DNA of 39,224 bases from GWB2-37-7 sp049684915 (GCA_049684915.1 JBAVGO010000129.1:1-39224); one strand, 5' to 3'; shown: positions 15,950 through 25,092, counted from the first letter of the stretch. A program made the numbers and translations. Notes: generated from the letters alone by a model not told the origin.

Positions 15950-17338
15950 ATGATAAATAATTTAACAGAAGGTAATATTCTAAAAAAGCTGGTTATACTT
16001 GCACTGCCAATAATGGGAACTTCATTTATTCAAATGGCCTATAATTTAACTGATATGATATGGGTTGGGGTATTAGGTTCAAGGTCTGTTACTGCAATAG
16101 GCACAGCAGGCTTTTTCACATGGCTTGCAGTTGCATTTATAATAATTTCCAGAATAGGTGCAGAGGTTGGAGTCGCTCAATCGGTTGGGAGAAGAGATTT
16201 AAATGAAACCAAAAGCTATATAAGGCATTCGATACAAATAAATATTGTACTTGCTATTTTGTATGGGTTTTCATTGATAGTATTTAGAAATCAACTTATA
16301 GGCTTTTTCAATATTAACGATAAGGGTATTGTTGAAATGGCAACAAGCTATCTTCTTATAATATCCATAGGCATGGTATTTTTCTTTTTGCCTCCTGTAT
16401 TTACAGCAATTTTTAATGGACATGGAGACAGTAGAACACCTTTTATGATAAACACAATAGGTCTTACAGTTAATATAATACTTGATCCTCTTCTTATATT
16501 AGGAATAGGACCATTTCCTAAAATGGGAGTTGCAGGAGCTGCTGTTGCAACAATATTTGCTCAGTTTGTTGTTACAATGGTATATATTTTTGTTATCAGC
16601 AAAAAAACAGATTTCTTTGTTGAACTGAATTTTCTGCAAAAACCTGATTGGAGACATATAAGAAGAATTATAAGATTTGGCATACCTGTTGCATTGCAAA
16701 GTGGAGCATTTACAGTTATTGCGATGATTATAGCAAGAATATTGGCAAGCTGGGGCTCAATTCCCATTGCTGTACAAAGTGTTGGGTCACAAATTGAATC
16801 AATATCATGGTTGACAGCTGGAGGCTTCCAAACTGCATTAAGTGCCTTTGTAGGGCAAAATTATGGAGCGGGAAAGTGGGATAGGATATATAAAGGATAC
16901 TTTACAGCTATTGGTATTATTTCGGTTATAGGAATAATTGCATCATGCCTATTAATATTCTTTCCTAAGCAAATTTTTTCTATTTTTATCCGAGAACCAA
17001 GAGTTCTACAAGATGGTATAATTTATTTGAGAATACTTGGAGTATCCCAGTTTTTTATGTGTATTGAAATAACAACAGCCGGAGCCTTTAATGGTTTGGG
17101 AAAGACAATACCTCCTTCCATAGTAGGTATTGTGTTAAATGCAATGAGAATTCCAGGGGCACTTTTATTATCAATAGCATTAGGACTAAATGGGGTATGG
17201 TGGAGTATAAGCCTCAGTAGTATTCTAAAGGGAATAATTTTAACAAGCTGGTTTATATTGTTTCTCCTAAGACATCCAGAAATAAAAGAAAGCAAGCTTT
17301 TTAGTTTTAGTAAACTAAAAGCAGATACAGAAAGATAA
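15950..17338 (+). CDS. MATE family efflux transporter (second)
   Basis: A 462-residue, roughly 12-helix MATE transporter, similar in layout to the one at 8521 but clearly divergent: it begins LTEGNILKKLVILALPIMGTSFIQMAYNLTDMIWVG, the NorM/DinF-type first helix, and carries FNGHGDSRTPFMINTIGLTVNIILDPLLI and GVAGAAVATIFAQF. Function: cation-coupled export of organic compounds. The site GGGTGGGG lies upstream of the ATG. It is followed 49 nt later by the DUF2156 gene, perhaps in one transcript. The substrate is unknown. Confidence 0.92.
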   Translation: MINNLTEGNILKKLVILALPIMGTSFIQMAYNLTDMIWVGVLGSRSVTAIGTAGFFTWLAVAFIIISRIGAEVGVAQSVGRRDLNETKSYIRHSIQINIVLAILYGFSLIVFRNQLIGFFNINDKGIVEMATSYLLIISIGMVFFFLPPVFTAIFNGHGDSRTPFMINTIGLTVNIILDPLLILGIGPFPKMGVAGAAVATIFAQFVVTMVYIFVISKKTDFFVELNFLQKPDWRHIRRIIRFGIPVALQSGAFTVIAMIIARILASWGSIPIAVQSVGSQIESISWLTAGGFQTALSAFVGQNYGAGKWDRIYKGYFTAIGIISVIGIIASCLLIFFPKQIFSIFIREPRVLQDGIIYLRILGVSQFFMCIEITTAGAFNGLGKTIPPSIVGIVLNAMRIPGALLLSIALGLNGVWWSISLSSILKGIILTSWFILFLLRHPEIKESKLFSFSKLKADTER

Positions 17339-17387
17339 ATGTAGGGATGCAGGCTCTGTCCTTTGTCCGGTTAGGAGGCAGAAATAT

Positions 17388-18230
17388 TTGATTTTTAGAG
17401 AAGTTACACTAGATGACATGCCAATGTTTGATAAATATAAGAATATCTGTTCGGAATATTTGTTCTCATACCTTTACATGTACCAACATTCATATAAACT
17501 TAAAATGTCGGAAAAGGATGGGACAATAATTATACGTTCTGATATGGCAGACACTAATTTTTTTATGCCATTAGGAGACATATCGCAAGGGATAAAATCA
17601 GTTTTAGAATATTGCAAAGAGAATAAAATAAAGCCTGTATTTTCTAAAATACCTGAGGATTTTCTGAGTGTTTTTAATGATTTCAATTTTCATATTGAGG
17701 AGGATAGAGATTCCTTCGACTATATCTATGAAAACTCAGATTTTATAGAATATAAAGGTAAAGAATTTAGGAAGCAAAGAAATAATCTATTTAGTTATCT
17801 TAAAGTCTACACACCGAGATTTGATACAGATGTAAAAGCATATATTGATAAGTGCAAAGAATTCACTCGTAAGTATCACAATTCATCTAGTAAGTTGGAA
17901 CCCACTTTTAAAATGCTTGATAATATGGATTTGTTTAATTTAAAGGGTGGGGTAGTTTTAAATAGTGGTGAGATTTCTGCATTTTGTTTGTATGAAAAAT
18001 TATCAGAGAATATGCTTCTTTCTCATGTGGAGCTTACGGATAATTCCCACAGAGGGGTACATGCATATCTAATAAACGAGCTAGCAAAGAACATAAGTGA
18101 AAAGTATATAAACAAGGAGGATGATATGGGTATCCCAGGCCTTAGAAGATTTAAGGAAACATATAATCCTCAATATATGTTGAAAAAATATAAAGCCTAC
18201 TACGAATATATAGGGGGCAAAAAAATCTGA
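17388..18230 (+). CDS. DUF2156 domain protein (phosphatidylglycerol lysyltransferase C-domain-like)
   Basis: A 280-residue soluble protein of the DUF2156 family, the GNAT-fold domain found at the C-terminus of MprF-type aminoacyl-tRNA-dependent lipid transferases but here without the membrane flippase. It begins IFREVTLDDMPMFDKY, has the GKEFRKQRNNLFSYLK motif at about 124-139 and ends with GIPGLRRFKETYNPQYMLKKYKAYY, the usual family C-terminus. Start TTG 17388 is supported by AGGAGG at 17373-17378. Its last 31 bases overlap the convergent ATP-grasp gene. An aminoacyl-transferase role is plausible but unproven. Confidence 0.85.
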   Translation: MIFREVTLDDMPMFDKYKNICSEYLFSYLYMYQHSYKLKMSEKDGTIIIRSDMADTNFFMPLGDISQGIKSVLEYCKENKIKPVFSKIPEDFLSVFNDFNFHIEEDRDSFDYIYENSDFIEYKGKEFRKQRNNLFSYLKVYTPRFDTDVKAYIDKCKEFTRKYHNSSSKLEPTFKMLDNMDLFNLKGGVVLNSGEISAFCLYEKLSENMLLSHVELTDNSHRGVHAYLINELAKNISEKYINKEDDMGIPGLRRFKETYNPQYMLKKYKAYYEYIGGKKI

Positions 18231-19243
18231 CTCCAATATCGCAGCATCTTAGTTCCCCATTTTATGTTGATATTTTCTATAGGCATTCCATATGCCAGCC
18301 TTAAAGCTTGTTCCAACATATTTATTCCAGCACCATAGTTTGCTACCAGTGAACCGGACACCCTAGGATTTATTTCTATAAGCTTAGGCATTCCGCTCTT
18401 AGAATATTTAAATTGAATATTTATGTTGTATGAAAGGTTAAGTGCAGAAATTATTTCTTTGGAATACTCTATTAATTCATCGTTCTTCTCAATTAAAGAA
18501 ACACTAGCTACTCCCATTGAAGTCTCTATTCTTTGTCTCGGTATGCAGAAATGTGTGACGCCATTTTTGCATACACAATCAACACTGTACTCTTTTTCAG
18601 GAAGATATTCTGATACAAGCAGCTCAGGTATTTTAGCCATGCTTTTAAGCTGATTGATATATGCTTCAAGATTTACCTTAGCAGACCCTGTTGGCTCATT
18701 AAAGATATCTATTTTTTCTTCGGTTATTATTCTAAAACCCTTTCCACCTTCTCCAGCTACGGGCTTTATGCATACAGGCACATTAGGATATCCAAACTCT
18801 AAAACTGCAGCTTTAATAGAATCAATAGTGGACACTAATGTATATTTAGGCACGAATTCACTATTTCTAAAAAACTTGTATAGTTCATCTTTACTGTTTG
18901 CGATTTTTAGCTTTTGAGTGTCCTCAGTTATAAGCACCTTAATACCTAAGATCTCGAAAAGCTCTATATTTTCTGACATAAGTATGAGCTCATCAGTATA
19001 TTGAGGTATTATGGTTGTTATATTTTCACTTTGGCATATCTCTAAGAGTGCATCTATATACTTTGAATCCTTAACCTTGGGCACAATATGTTTTTTGCCT
19101 GTCACAATAAATCCTACAGTATCTTTGTCTTCTACATCAGTAGTAACCACATTAATAGCAAAGGACTTCGCTTTTTTGAGCATATCAATATCAGCTAGAG
19201 TACCCATGCTTCCAGAAATAGTCCATAATATCTTTAAATCCAA
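18200..19243 (-). CDS. ATP-grasp domain protein (carbamoyl-phosphate-synthase-like ligase)
   Basis: A 347-residue ATP-grasp enzyme. The N-terminal ~100 residues form a pre-ATP-grasp Rossmann-like domain (LWTISGSMGTLADIDMLKKA); the ATP-binding part shows VCIKPVAGEGGKGFRI, and the metal-binding end shows KLIEINPRVSGSLV. Members ligate a carboxylate to an amine or similar nucleophile through an acyl phosphate. The start is TTG at 19243 (complement) with AAGGAGAG upstream. It is the only minus-strand gene between 12.8 kb and the window end and overlaps the DUF2156 gene tail to tail by 31 bp. The substrate is unknown; a link with the DUF2156 aminoacyl-transferase-like protein is possible. Confidence 0.87.
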   Translation of the reverse strand: MDLKILWTISGSMGTLADIDMLKKAKSFAINVVTTDVEDKDTVGFIVTGKKHIVPKVKDSKYIDALLEICQSENITTIIPQYTDELILMSENIELFEILGIKVLITEDTQKLKIANSKDELYKFFRNSEFVPKYTLVSTIDSIKAAVLEFGYPNVPVCIKPVAGEGGKGFRIITEEKIDIFNEPTGSAKVNLEAYINQLKSMAKIPELLVSEYLPEKEYSVDCVCKNGVTHFCIPRQRIETSMGVASVSLIEKNDELIEYSKEIISALNLSYNINIQFKYSKSGMPKLIEINPRVSGSLVANYGAGINMLEQALRLAYGMPIENINIKWGTKMLRYWSQIFLPPIYS

Positions 19244-19585
19244 TTTTATCTCTCCTTATATGTTCAAGTCTCTATAAATTTTGACTATTAGTTATATTTA
19301 ACAGCAATTTCACTAAAAAGGAAATACTATTTCTCGTATTTGTACAAAATAACCTATAATATATGTAGAATTATAATACTTGCCGAATAAGACCCAATAT
19401 GTTATTATTCCAATACCAAGTGAATATTATAATACTTACGAGCTTTAAGTTTTTAAAAAGAGATGTAGGAATGTATTGTACATGAAGCGGATATATTAAG
19501 TATAAATTTATAATAAATATGTTGCGAAAAATACATATGAATCAAGGAAAATGTTTAGTGCAAAGCATAGAAAAGAGGGTATAAA
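19244..19585. other. Divergent intergenic region, 342 bp
   Basis: No gene is seen. It separates the minus-strand ATP-grasp gene from the plus-strand CvfB-like gene. It holds a direct repeat ATTATAATACTT (19370-19381 and 19426-19437, 56 bp apart), each followed by a C/GA-rich tail, and the shortened leader repeat at its right end. TATAAA (19501) and TATAAT (19509) could serve as -10 elements but have no convincing -35. Confidence 0.5.
19534..19585 (+). repeat. Leader repeat element, copy 2 (shortened, upstream of the cvfB-like gene)
   Basis: CATATGAATCAAGGAAAA joins directly to ATGTTTAGTGCAAAGCATAG and the ribosome site, ending at ATG 19586. Compared with copies 1 and 3 the left hairpin arm and loop (about 30 nt) are missing. 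It is preceded by TTGCGAAAAA (19522-19531), the same word that begins the nested repeat at 1241. Confidence 0.7.
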
Positions 19586-20425
19586 ATGATAGAATTAGGC
19601 AAAATACAAAACTTAAAAGTTCTTAGAATGACTAAGGTTGGCGCATATCTCAATACTGAATATGGTAGTGAAGATGAAGATATTTTATTACCGATGAATC
19701 AAGTACCACAAGATATTGAAGCAGACAAAGAGATAGAGGTATTTGTTTATAAGGATTCGGAAGACAGAATAATAGCTACTATGAAAAAACCAAAGCTTAC
19801 AATGGGAGAATTAGCTTCCCTTAGAGTAGTGGACAATACTAAAATCGGTGCGTTTCTGGATTGGGGTTTGGAAAAGGACTTACTGCTGCCCTTTAAGGAA
19901 CAAACGTATAGTATTGTAGAAGATGACATGTGTTTAGTGGGATTATATATAGATAAAAGTAGTAGACTATGTGCTACTATGGATATTTACAAGCTATTAA
20001 TCGATGAATCACCATATAAAGTAAATGACAGAGTTAATGGTACTATCTATAAAATAAATGAAGACATTGGAGCCTTTGTAGCTGTGAATAATAAATACAA
20101 TGGCTTAATACCTAATAAAGAGTTTTATGGTGAATACAGATGTGGAGATAGTGTAGAGGTTAGAATAAAAAAGGTTAGAGAAGATGGAAAGCTAGAATTG
20201 AGCTTAAGAAAAGAAGCTTACAATGAAATAGATGATGATGCAAAGAAGATTATGGATAGGCTAATACTACAGGGTGGCAAGCTAGGCTTAAATGATAACA
20301 GCAAACCCGAAGATATAAAGTCTGAGCTAAACATGAGTAAAAGCGCCTTTAAAAGAGCTGTTGGAAGGCTTTTTAAAGAAAGAAAAATTAAAATAACCCA
20401 AAAAGGTATTGAGACAATAGACTAA
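19586..20425 (+). CDS. cvfB: S1-domain RNA-binding protein, CvfB family
   Basis: A 279-residue cytoplasmic protein with tandem S1-like barrels. The opening IELGKIQNLKVLRMTKVGAYLN, repeated VVDNTKIGAFLDWG and IYKINEDIGAFVAVNNKYNGLIPNKE are S1 motifs, and a C-terminal winged helix (MSKSAFKRAVGRLFKERKIKITQKGIE) completes the CvfB layout. CvfB of Staphylococcus is a virulence-associated RNA-binding regulator; the role in this organism is inferred. Translation begins from a ribosome site (GAGGG) supplied by the leader repeat. A large palindromic repeat follows the stop codon and may end the transcript. Confidence 0.87.
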   Translation: MIELGKIQNLKVLRMTKVGAYLNTEYGSEDEDILLPMNQVPQDIEADKEIEVFVYKDSEDRIIATMKKPKLTMGELASLRVVDNTKIGAFLDWGLEKDLLLPFKEQTYSIVEDDMCLVGLYIDKSSRLCATMDIYKLLIDESPYKVNDRVNGTIYKINEDIGAFVAVNNKYNGLIPNKEFYGEYRCGDSVEVRIKKVREDGKLELSLRKEAYNEIDDDAKKIMDRLILQGGKLGLNDNSKPEDIKSELNMSKSAFKRAVGRLFKERKIKITQKGIETID

Positions 20426-20430
20426 GGATA

Positions 20431-20572
20431 TATGCCAGGCACCCAGATAAGTGCCAGGCACCGAAGTTATCCAGTTATTGACCGAGAGAAACCCTCCTGC
20501 TAATATAGCGTTAATGATATTAGCAGGAGGGTTTAATTATGTTCGTATGTTCGGTGCCTGGCACTTATGGGT
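20431..20572. repeat. REP-like palindromic repeat with nested long hairpins
   Basis: TGCCAGGCACC occurs at 20433-20443 and 20452-20462 and in inverse as GGTGCCTGGCA at about 20553-20563. The outer pair is 20447-20465 with 20550-20568 (about 18 bp nearly perfect). Inside it, 20489-20506 and 20517-20534 form a perfect 18-bp hairpin (AAACCCTCCTGCTAATAT). GTGCCAGGCAC is itself a palindrome. It looks like a REP/BIME-type element and could also terminate cvfB transcription. Confidence 0.8.
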
Positions 20573-20685
20573 TTTCCTTGAAACAGCATACTCCATATGG
20601 TAAAATAATCATATAATGGTGGTATATATCACGTAATAGTAAGAGGAAATAACAATAAATATAGATGAATAACCTAATAACCTGT

Positions 20686-20700
20686 GTACCCGGTACTTAT
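20686..20700. repeat. Diverged copy of the REP-like core
   Basis: GTACCCGGTACTTAT matches GTGCCTGGCACTTAT at 20554-20568 with symmetric changes (G to A and C to T) that keep the palindrome. It lies just upstream of the DUF5058 gene. Confidence 0.45.
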
Positions 20701-20723
20701 TAATAGTTAAGGGAGGGAGTTTC

Positions 20724-21443
20724 ATGAGTAATTATCTTGAAATAGCAAATAGTAAGGTTTTTTATATTTTAGGTTCTGTTATTATTTTATTTGTAATTTT
20801 ACAGAGTTATTTATTTATTAGGTTGGCTTTTAAAGAAGGGATTATCATTGGTCTTAGTAAGAAGCAAATGATTAAAGCATTTAGAGTAGGGGCTGTATCA
20901 AGCATTTTACCTACTATAGCAATTATAGTTGCATTGATTGCAATGGTACCTGTCCTGGGCATACCTATTCCATGGATTAGATTATCCGTTATCGGGTCTG
21001 CACCCTATGAATTAATGTCTGCAGGTATTGGTGCTAAGGTAATGGGAGTTGAAGGACTTGGAGGTGCAGGCTATACAAGTGAGGTCTTTGCATCCTCCGT
21101 TTGGATAATGTCTATCGGATCCTTTTGGGCAGTAAGTATTGTAGTTTTTTTCCTGAAAAAAATAAAGAATAAATATGCAAGTAATTCCACTTCTGCTGAT
21201 GCAAGCTGGGGGACTATACTTACCAATTCAGCTTTTCTCGGAGTGTTTTGTATTTTTATTGCAGACCCTGTAGTGAAGGGTGGTTTGCCACTTTTTACAC
21301 TTCTAAGCGGTGCCGGAATTATGGCTCTTCTAGTAGTTATTATCGTAAAGCTTAAAGTAAATTGGTTGAAGGAATTTGCACTCACCTTAAGTATGCTTGG
21401 AGCAATGCTTTTATCAATAGTAGCATCAAATTTCATTTTCTAA
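20724..21443 (+). CDS. DUF5058 family membrane protein
   Basis: A 239-residue protein with about six hydrophobic segments, belonging to the DUF5058 family of predicted small-molecule transporters. Distinct segments are GAVSSILPTIAIIVALIAMVP, a conserved PWIRLSVIGSAPYEL and a second-half IADPVVKGGLPLFTLLSGAGIMA. It has AAGGGAGGGAG before the ATG. It is followed after 35 nt by a second polytopic protein, then CapA-like and M20 genes; I infer a two-subunit importer or exporter for a substrate processed by the M20 hydrolase. No substrate is documented to my knowledge. Confidence 0.82.
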   Translation: MSNYLEIANSKVFYILGSVIILFVILQSYLFIRLAFKEGIIIGLSKKQMIKAFRVGAVSSILPTIAIIVALIAMVPVLGIPIPWIRLSVIGSAPYELMSAGIGAKVMGVEGLGGAGYTSEVFASSVWIMSIGSFWAVSIVVFFLKKIKNKYASNSTSADASWGTILTNSAFLGVFCIFIADPVVKGGLPLFTLLSGAGIMALLVVIIVKLKVNWLKEFALTLSMLGAMLLSIVASNFIF

Positions 21444-21478
21444 TAGAAAGAATGATTATATATTGAGGGGAGAATTAT

Positions 21479-22165
21479 ATGGTGAGTACTAAATTAAATC
21501 TTACAAGTTCAAAAATTTCATATCAAGAGAAGACGCATCTTATAGGTCGTACTACATTGACTATTGGATTTCTTCTAACTATGTTATTGCCAATGCTCCT
21601 GTGGAAGGTATATGGGATAAGCGTTCCTATAAAAAATTTAATAAGTGGTATAATTAGTATTTCTTCAATAATGCTACCTGTATCAATTGTAGAGGTATTA
21701 ACATTTACACCATTGCTTGGTGCAAGTGCAATGTATATGTCATATTTAACAGGCAACATAACTAATATGAAGATTCCAAGTGCAGCTCTTGCTATGGAGA
21801 TAATAGAAGCTAAACCTTCAACAAAAGAGGGGGATATAATCGCTACAATAGCTATTGCGGGTTCAGTAATAGCTAGTGAAGTAATAATAGTATTGGGTGT
21901 AATACTACTTGTACCAATCTCTTCAAAGCTAAATAACCCTATTATTCAGCCAGCTTTTCAGCAGATTCTTCCTGCATTGTTTGGATCAATTGGTGCCTAC
22001 TATATTTTGAAGTCATGGAAACTTGCAGTAGTACCTATGTTAGTTGCGATAATCCTTAATCTTATACCTGGACTGCCAACCGCTATAACTATTCCAGTTT
22101 CAGTCGTTTCTGCAATTTTTGCAGCCAAGCTATTATACAAAAGAGGATTAGTCAAAGCGGAGTAA
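21479..22165 (+). CDS. Polytopic membrane protein, partner of DUF5058
   Basis: A 228-residue protein with about six transmembrane helices and a soluble N-terminal stretch of 22 residues. I do not recognise a named family. It lies 35 nt after the DUF5058 gene, is similar in size and helix count, and carries repeated short GSIGAYYILK- and EVLTFTPLLGASAMYM-type helix segments as in small permease subunits. GAGGGGAG at 21464-21471 is the ribosome site. I infer that it forms a two-component transporter with the DUF5058 protein. Confidence 0.7.
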   Translation: MVSTKLNLTSSKISYQEKTHLIGRTTLTIGFLLTMLLPMLLWKVYGISVPIKNLISGIISISSIMLPVSIVEVLTFTPLLGASAMYMSYLTGNITNMKIPSAALAMEIIEAKPSTKEGDIIATIAIAGSVIASEVIIVLGVILLVPISSKLNNPIIQPAFQQILPALFGSIGAYYILKSWKLAVVPMLVAIILNLIPGLPTAITIPVSVVSAIFAAKLLYKRGLVKAE

Positions 22166-22211
22166 ATAAGTTTGCTTTATTAGTATTTATTAAGATGGGG
22201 GGATGGTAACT

Positions 22212-23555
22212 ATGAGTTTGAGTATATTTTTTACTAAGCAGCTTCTTAGAGTCATAGGCGTATTCAAAGGAGAAAAGTATAAGTACTCTCAGGAATATGA
22301 AGATAATTTTAAATACATGGATATTCAAGAAAAATTGTGGTGGGGATACAAGGCACTCATTAAGCAAATAGAGAATGGAGAAAAAGGAAAAAAACTTGAA
22401 GAATATTTTAAAAATCAAGATCTGACGTTTAACAAAGACTCCTCCTTTAAGGCTGAAAAAACCGTTACAATAACAGTGGGAGGCGATTTAAGCACTTCAG
22501 AAATATTGATGCCAGATAGTCTTAATCATCTATGGGATGATGTTGAAAAATTCTACTTTTCTGGAGACATAGTATGTTCAAACCTTGAGACTCCGCTATA
22601 TCCAGAAAAACCCATGAGCGGAGTACCAACCATGTGCCTTACAGCACCTGCTTTGAATACTACCCCTGAAATGTTCGAATGCCTTGTTAGGTCTGGAAAT
22701 GGAGTGAATATTTTTGCAACAGCAAATAATCACAGCTTGGACATGGGGGAGGAAGGACTTGTAACCACATTAGACTTTTTGGATTCTAAAGGGTATAAGC
22801 ATGTAGGCACTGCAAGAACACCGCAAGAACAGAGGGATATACCTATTGTTGAGAAAAACGACATAAAGCTTGCTTTTTTATCATATACATACTGTTTAAA
22901 TGGTCATGATTCCATACTGGAAAAAGATTATATGACAAATGTTATTCGTCTCAACAAACCAGATACAGATATATCCTTGATAAAGGAGCATGTGCAAATT
23001 GCCCATGAAAATGGAGCAGATATTGTTGTCGCCATGCTGCACTGGAGCATAGAGTTTGAAACCTACCCAATTGAAAATATCATTAAAATGGGTCATAGAA
23101 TTATGGAATGTGGAGTTGATATTATATTAGGCGGACATCCACATGTTGCACAACCTATGGAAAAATACAGTTTTATCGACCCCTTCACTGGAAAAGACAA
23201 GGAAGGTTTCATAATATATTCACTTGGTGAGTTGGTATCCTATAATGCTTTTAGCAAAAATTCACGGCTTGCCTTGCTTTTGAAGCTTGAAGTTTTAAAG
23301 GGGCTGCAGGAAGGTGAAAGTATTACAAAAATTAATAAACTACAGGTATTACCTATATATACACTTGTCCGTAAATTAGAAAATGGTAAGTATGACTATA
23401 GACTACTAGACTTTATTAAGACACTTTCTAGGTTGAATAACGGAGAAAATCCATTTGGTTTTACATCAATTGAGATTAAGGAGCTAAAAAGACTTGAAAA
23501 ACTGCTCTTCGAAAAGCTTCTACCAAGTGATACTTCACAAATTATTCATGAATAG
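22212..23555 (+). CDS. CapA family metallophosphoesterase-like protein
   Basis: A 447-residue protein whose residues from about 75 to 330 are a CapA (poly-gamma-glutamate synthesis type) domain. All motifs are present: VGGDLSTSE, CSNLETPL, ATANNHSLDMGEEG, MLHWSIEFE and GGHPHVAQPME, giving the two-metal calcineurin-like site. The start at 22212 is preferred over ATG 22203 because the GGGGGG ribosome site ends at 22202. There is no clear signal peptide, unlike exported CapA. The gene lies between a transporter pair and an M20 peptidase, so it may act on an imported amide or peptide rather than on capsule. Confidence 0.87.
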   Translation: MSLSIFFTKQLLRVIGVFKGEKYKYSQEYEDNFKYMDIQEKLWWGYKALIKQIENGEKGKKLEEYFKNQDLTFNKDSSFKAEKTVTITVGGDLSTSEILMPDSLNHLWDDVEKFYFSGDIVCSNLETPLYPEKPMSGVPTMCLTAPALNTTPEMFECLVRSGNGVNIFATANNHSLDMGEEGLVTTLDFLDSKGYKHVGTARTPQEQRDIPIVEKNDIKLAFLSYTYCLNGHDSILEKDYMTNVIRLNKPDTDISLIKEHVQIAHENGADIVVAMLHWSIEFETYPIENIIKMGHRIMECGVDIILGGHPHVAQPMEKYSFIDPFTGKDKEGFIIYSLGELVSYNAFSKNSRLALLLKLEVLKGLQEGESITKINKLQVLPIYTLVRKLENGKYDYRLLDFIKTLSRLNNGENPFGFTSIEIKELKRLEKLLFEKLLPSDTSQIIHE

Positions 23556-23574
23556 GGCTTAGGAGGTAAAAGTT

Positions 23575-24900
23575 ATGTTAACGGAGAATAAGGGTCAAGC
23601 TACTACATTAAATCCCGTAAAACTCCTTCAGGATTTAATAAGTTTCGATACAACAAATCCACCTGGGAATGAAGATGAATGTATTAGATATTTATATAAG
23701 CTTCTAACAGATGCAGGTATTGAGACAAAGATTCTTGGAAAGGATGCATCAAGAACTAATCTAATAGCAAGGTTAAAAGGAGCTGGAAGTGCTCGACCTT
23801 TTTTGATGTATGGCCATATTGATGTTGTTACAACGGAGGACCAAAAGTGGAGTCATTCACCCTTTAGCGGTACTATTGCTGATAGCTGTATATACGGAAG
23901 AGGTGCACTTGATATGAAGGGTGCAGTGGTTATGATGGTTTGTGCTCTAATAAAAATGAAAGCATCAAAGCTTAACCCACCTGGAGATATAATTCTTTGT
24001 ATAGTTGGAGATGAAGAAGTTGATGGAACCTATGGTGCCAAGTATATTGTTGAAGAATATGGTGATTTATTTAGTGATGTAAAATACGCTATTGGTGAAA
24101 TAGGCGGATTTACTATGTATATTGGTGGTAAAAAGTTTTATCCGATTATGGTTGCTGAAAAGCAAAGATGCTGTCTTAAGGCGGTAATAAAAGGTCCAGG
24201 AGGACATGGCTCCTTGCCAATGAATGGAGGAGCTATGGCTAAGCTTGGAAGCATATTGAATATATTAGATAAACGGAAGCTTCCGGTGCATGTAACACCT
24301 CCTGCAAAAATGATGATTACTGAATTGGCTAAACATCTTGACTTTCCAGCAGGTATGCTGCTTAAAGGATTAACAAACTCAGCTGCCTGTGACACAATTC
24401 TTAAGTTTTTAGGAGATAAGGGAAAGTTTTTTAATCCTATACTTCATAATACTGTTAATGCAACTATTGTAAAAGGTGGTAATAAGATAAACGTTATACC
24501 TTCTGAAATCACCTTGGAATTGGATGGAAGAATACTGCCGGGTTACAAAGTAGATGACATTATTAGTGAGTTAAAGTCGCTTATAGGGAATTTAAGTGAA
24601 TTAGAAGTCACAAGCTATGATCAAGGACCTTTATCAGTAAATTTAGGAATGTTCAATACTCTTGCAGAAATTCTTAAAGAAGATGATAAGGATGGAATAC
24701 CAATACCCTTTGTTATCAGCGGTGTTACAGACGCCAGATTTTTTTCGAAGCTTGGAATCCAGACTTATGGATTTACACCAATGCTGCTGCCTAAGGATAT
24801 CGACTTCTCAAAGCTTATTCATAACGCAGATGAACGTATTCCAGTGGGAGCAGTTGAATTTGGGATAAATGCTATCTTTAAGCTGTTGCAAAGGTTGTAA
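23575..24900 (+). CDS. M20 family metallopeptidase (ArgE/DapE type)
   Basis: A 441-residue zinc hydrolase. The metal ligands are recognisable: H in YGHIDVV, D in GRGALDMKGAV, and the EE pair in GDEEVDGTYGAKY. The GGHGSLP segment of the dimerisation domain is present, and the C-terminal part ends with GVTDARFFSKLGIQTYGFTP, holding the last catalytic region. Members remove acyl or peptide groups (deacylases, dipeptidases, succinyl-diaminopimelate desuccinylase). It lies 19 nt after the CapA-like gene with AGGAGG before its ATG, and closes a four-gene unit. The substrate is open. Confidence 0.9.
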   Translation: MLTENKGQATTLNPVKLLQDLISFDTTNPPGNEDECIRYLYKLLTDAGIETKILGKDASRTNLIARLKGAGSARPFLMYGHIDVVTTEDQKWSHSPFSGTIADSCIYGRGALDMKGAVVMMVCALIKMKASKLNPPGDIILCIVGDEEVDGTYGAKYIVEEYGDLFSDVKYAIGEIGGFTMYIGGKKFYPIMVAEKQRCCLKAVIKGPGGHGSLPMNGGAMAKLGSILNILDKRKLPVHVTPPAKMMITELAKHLDFPAGMLLKGLTNSAACDTILKFLGDKGKFFNPILHNTVNATIVKGGNKINVIPSEITLELDGRILPGYKVDDIISELKSLIGNLSELEVTSYDQGPLSVNLGMFNTLAEILKEDDKDGIPIPFVISGVTDARFFSKLGIQTYGFTPMLLPKDIDFSKLIHNADERIPVGAVEFGINAIFKLLQRL

Positions 24901-24917
24901 TGAATATATAAAAATTG

Positions 24918-24955
24918 TCCTTCAAAGCGGTCTTTCCAAGGGCTGCTTTTTTTGA
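24918..24955 (+). terminator. Probable terminator after the M20 gene
   Basis: An imperfect hairpin AAGCGGTCTT / AAGGGCTGCTT is followed by seven T. The stem is weak, but it lies in the right place between two operons. Confidence 0.55.
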
Positions 24956-25064
24956 CAAGAATAAGTATGTAATAAGAGCTTAAACAAATAAAATAAAAGA
25001 AGATTATTTAGACAATTTACCATAAAAGAGTAAATTCCAGTTACTGTTCAAAAGAGAAATGATT

Positions 25065-25070
25065 TATAAT
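25065..25070 (+). promoter_or_regulatory. Putative -10 of the large cluster
   Basis: A perfect TATAAT lies 23 nt before the first gene of the cluster. No good -35 is seen 16-18 nt upstream (TTACTG at 25041 is the nearest), so the promoter may need an activator or another sigma factor. Confidence 0.35.
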
Positions 25071-25092
25071 TGATTTATAGGGAGGTTTTAAA

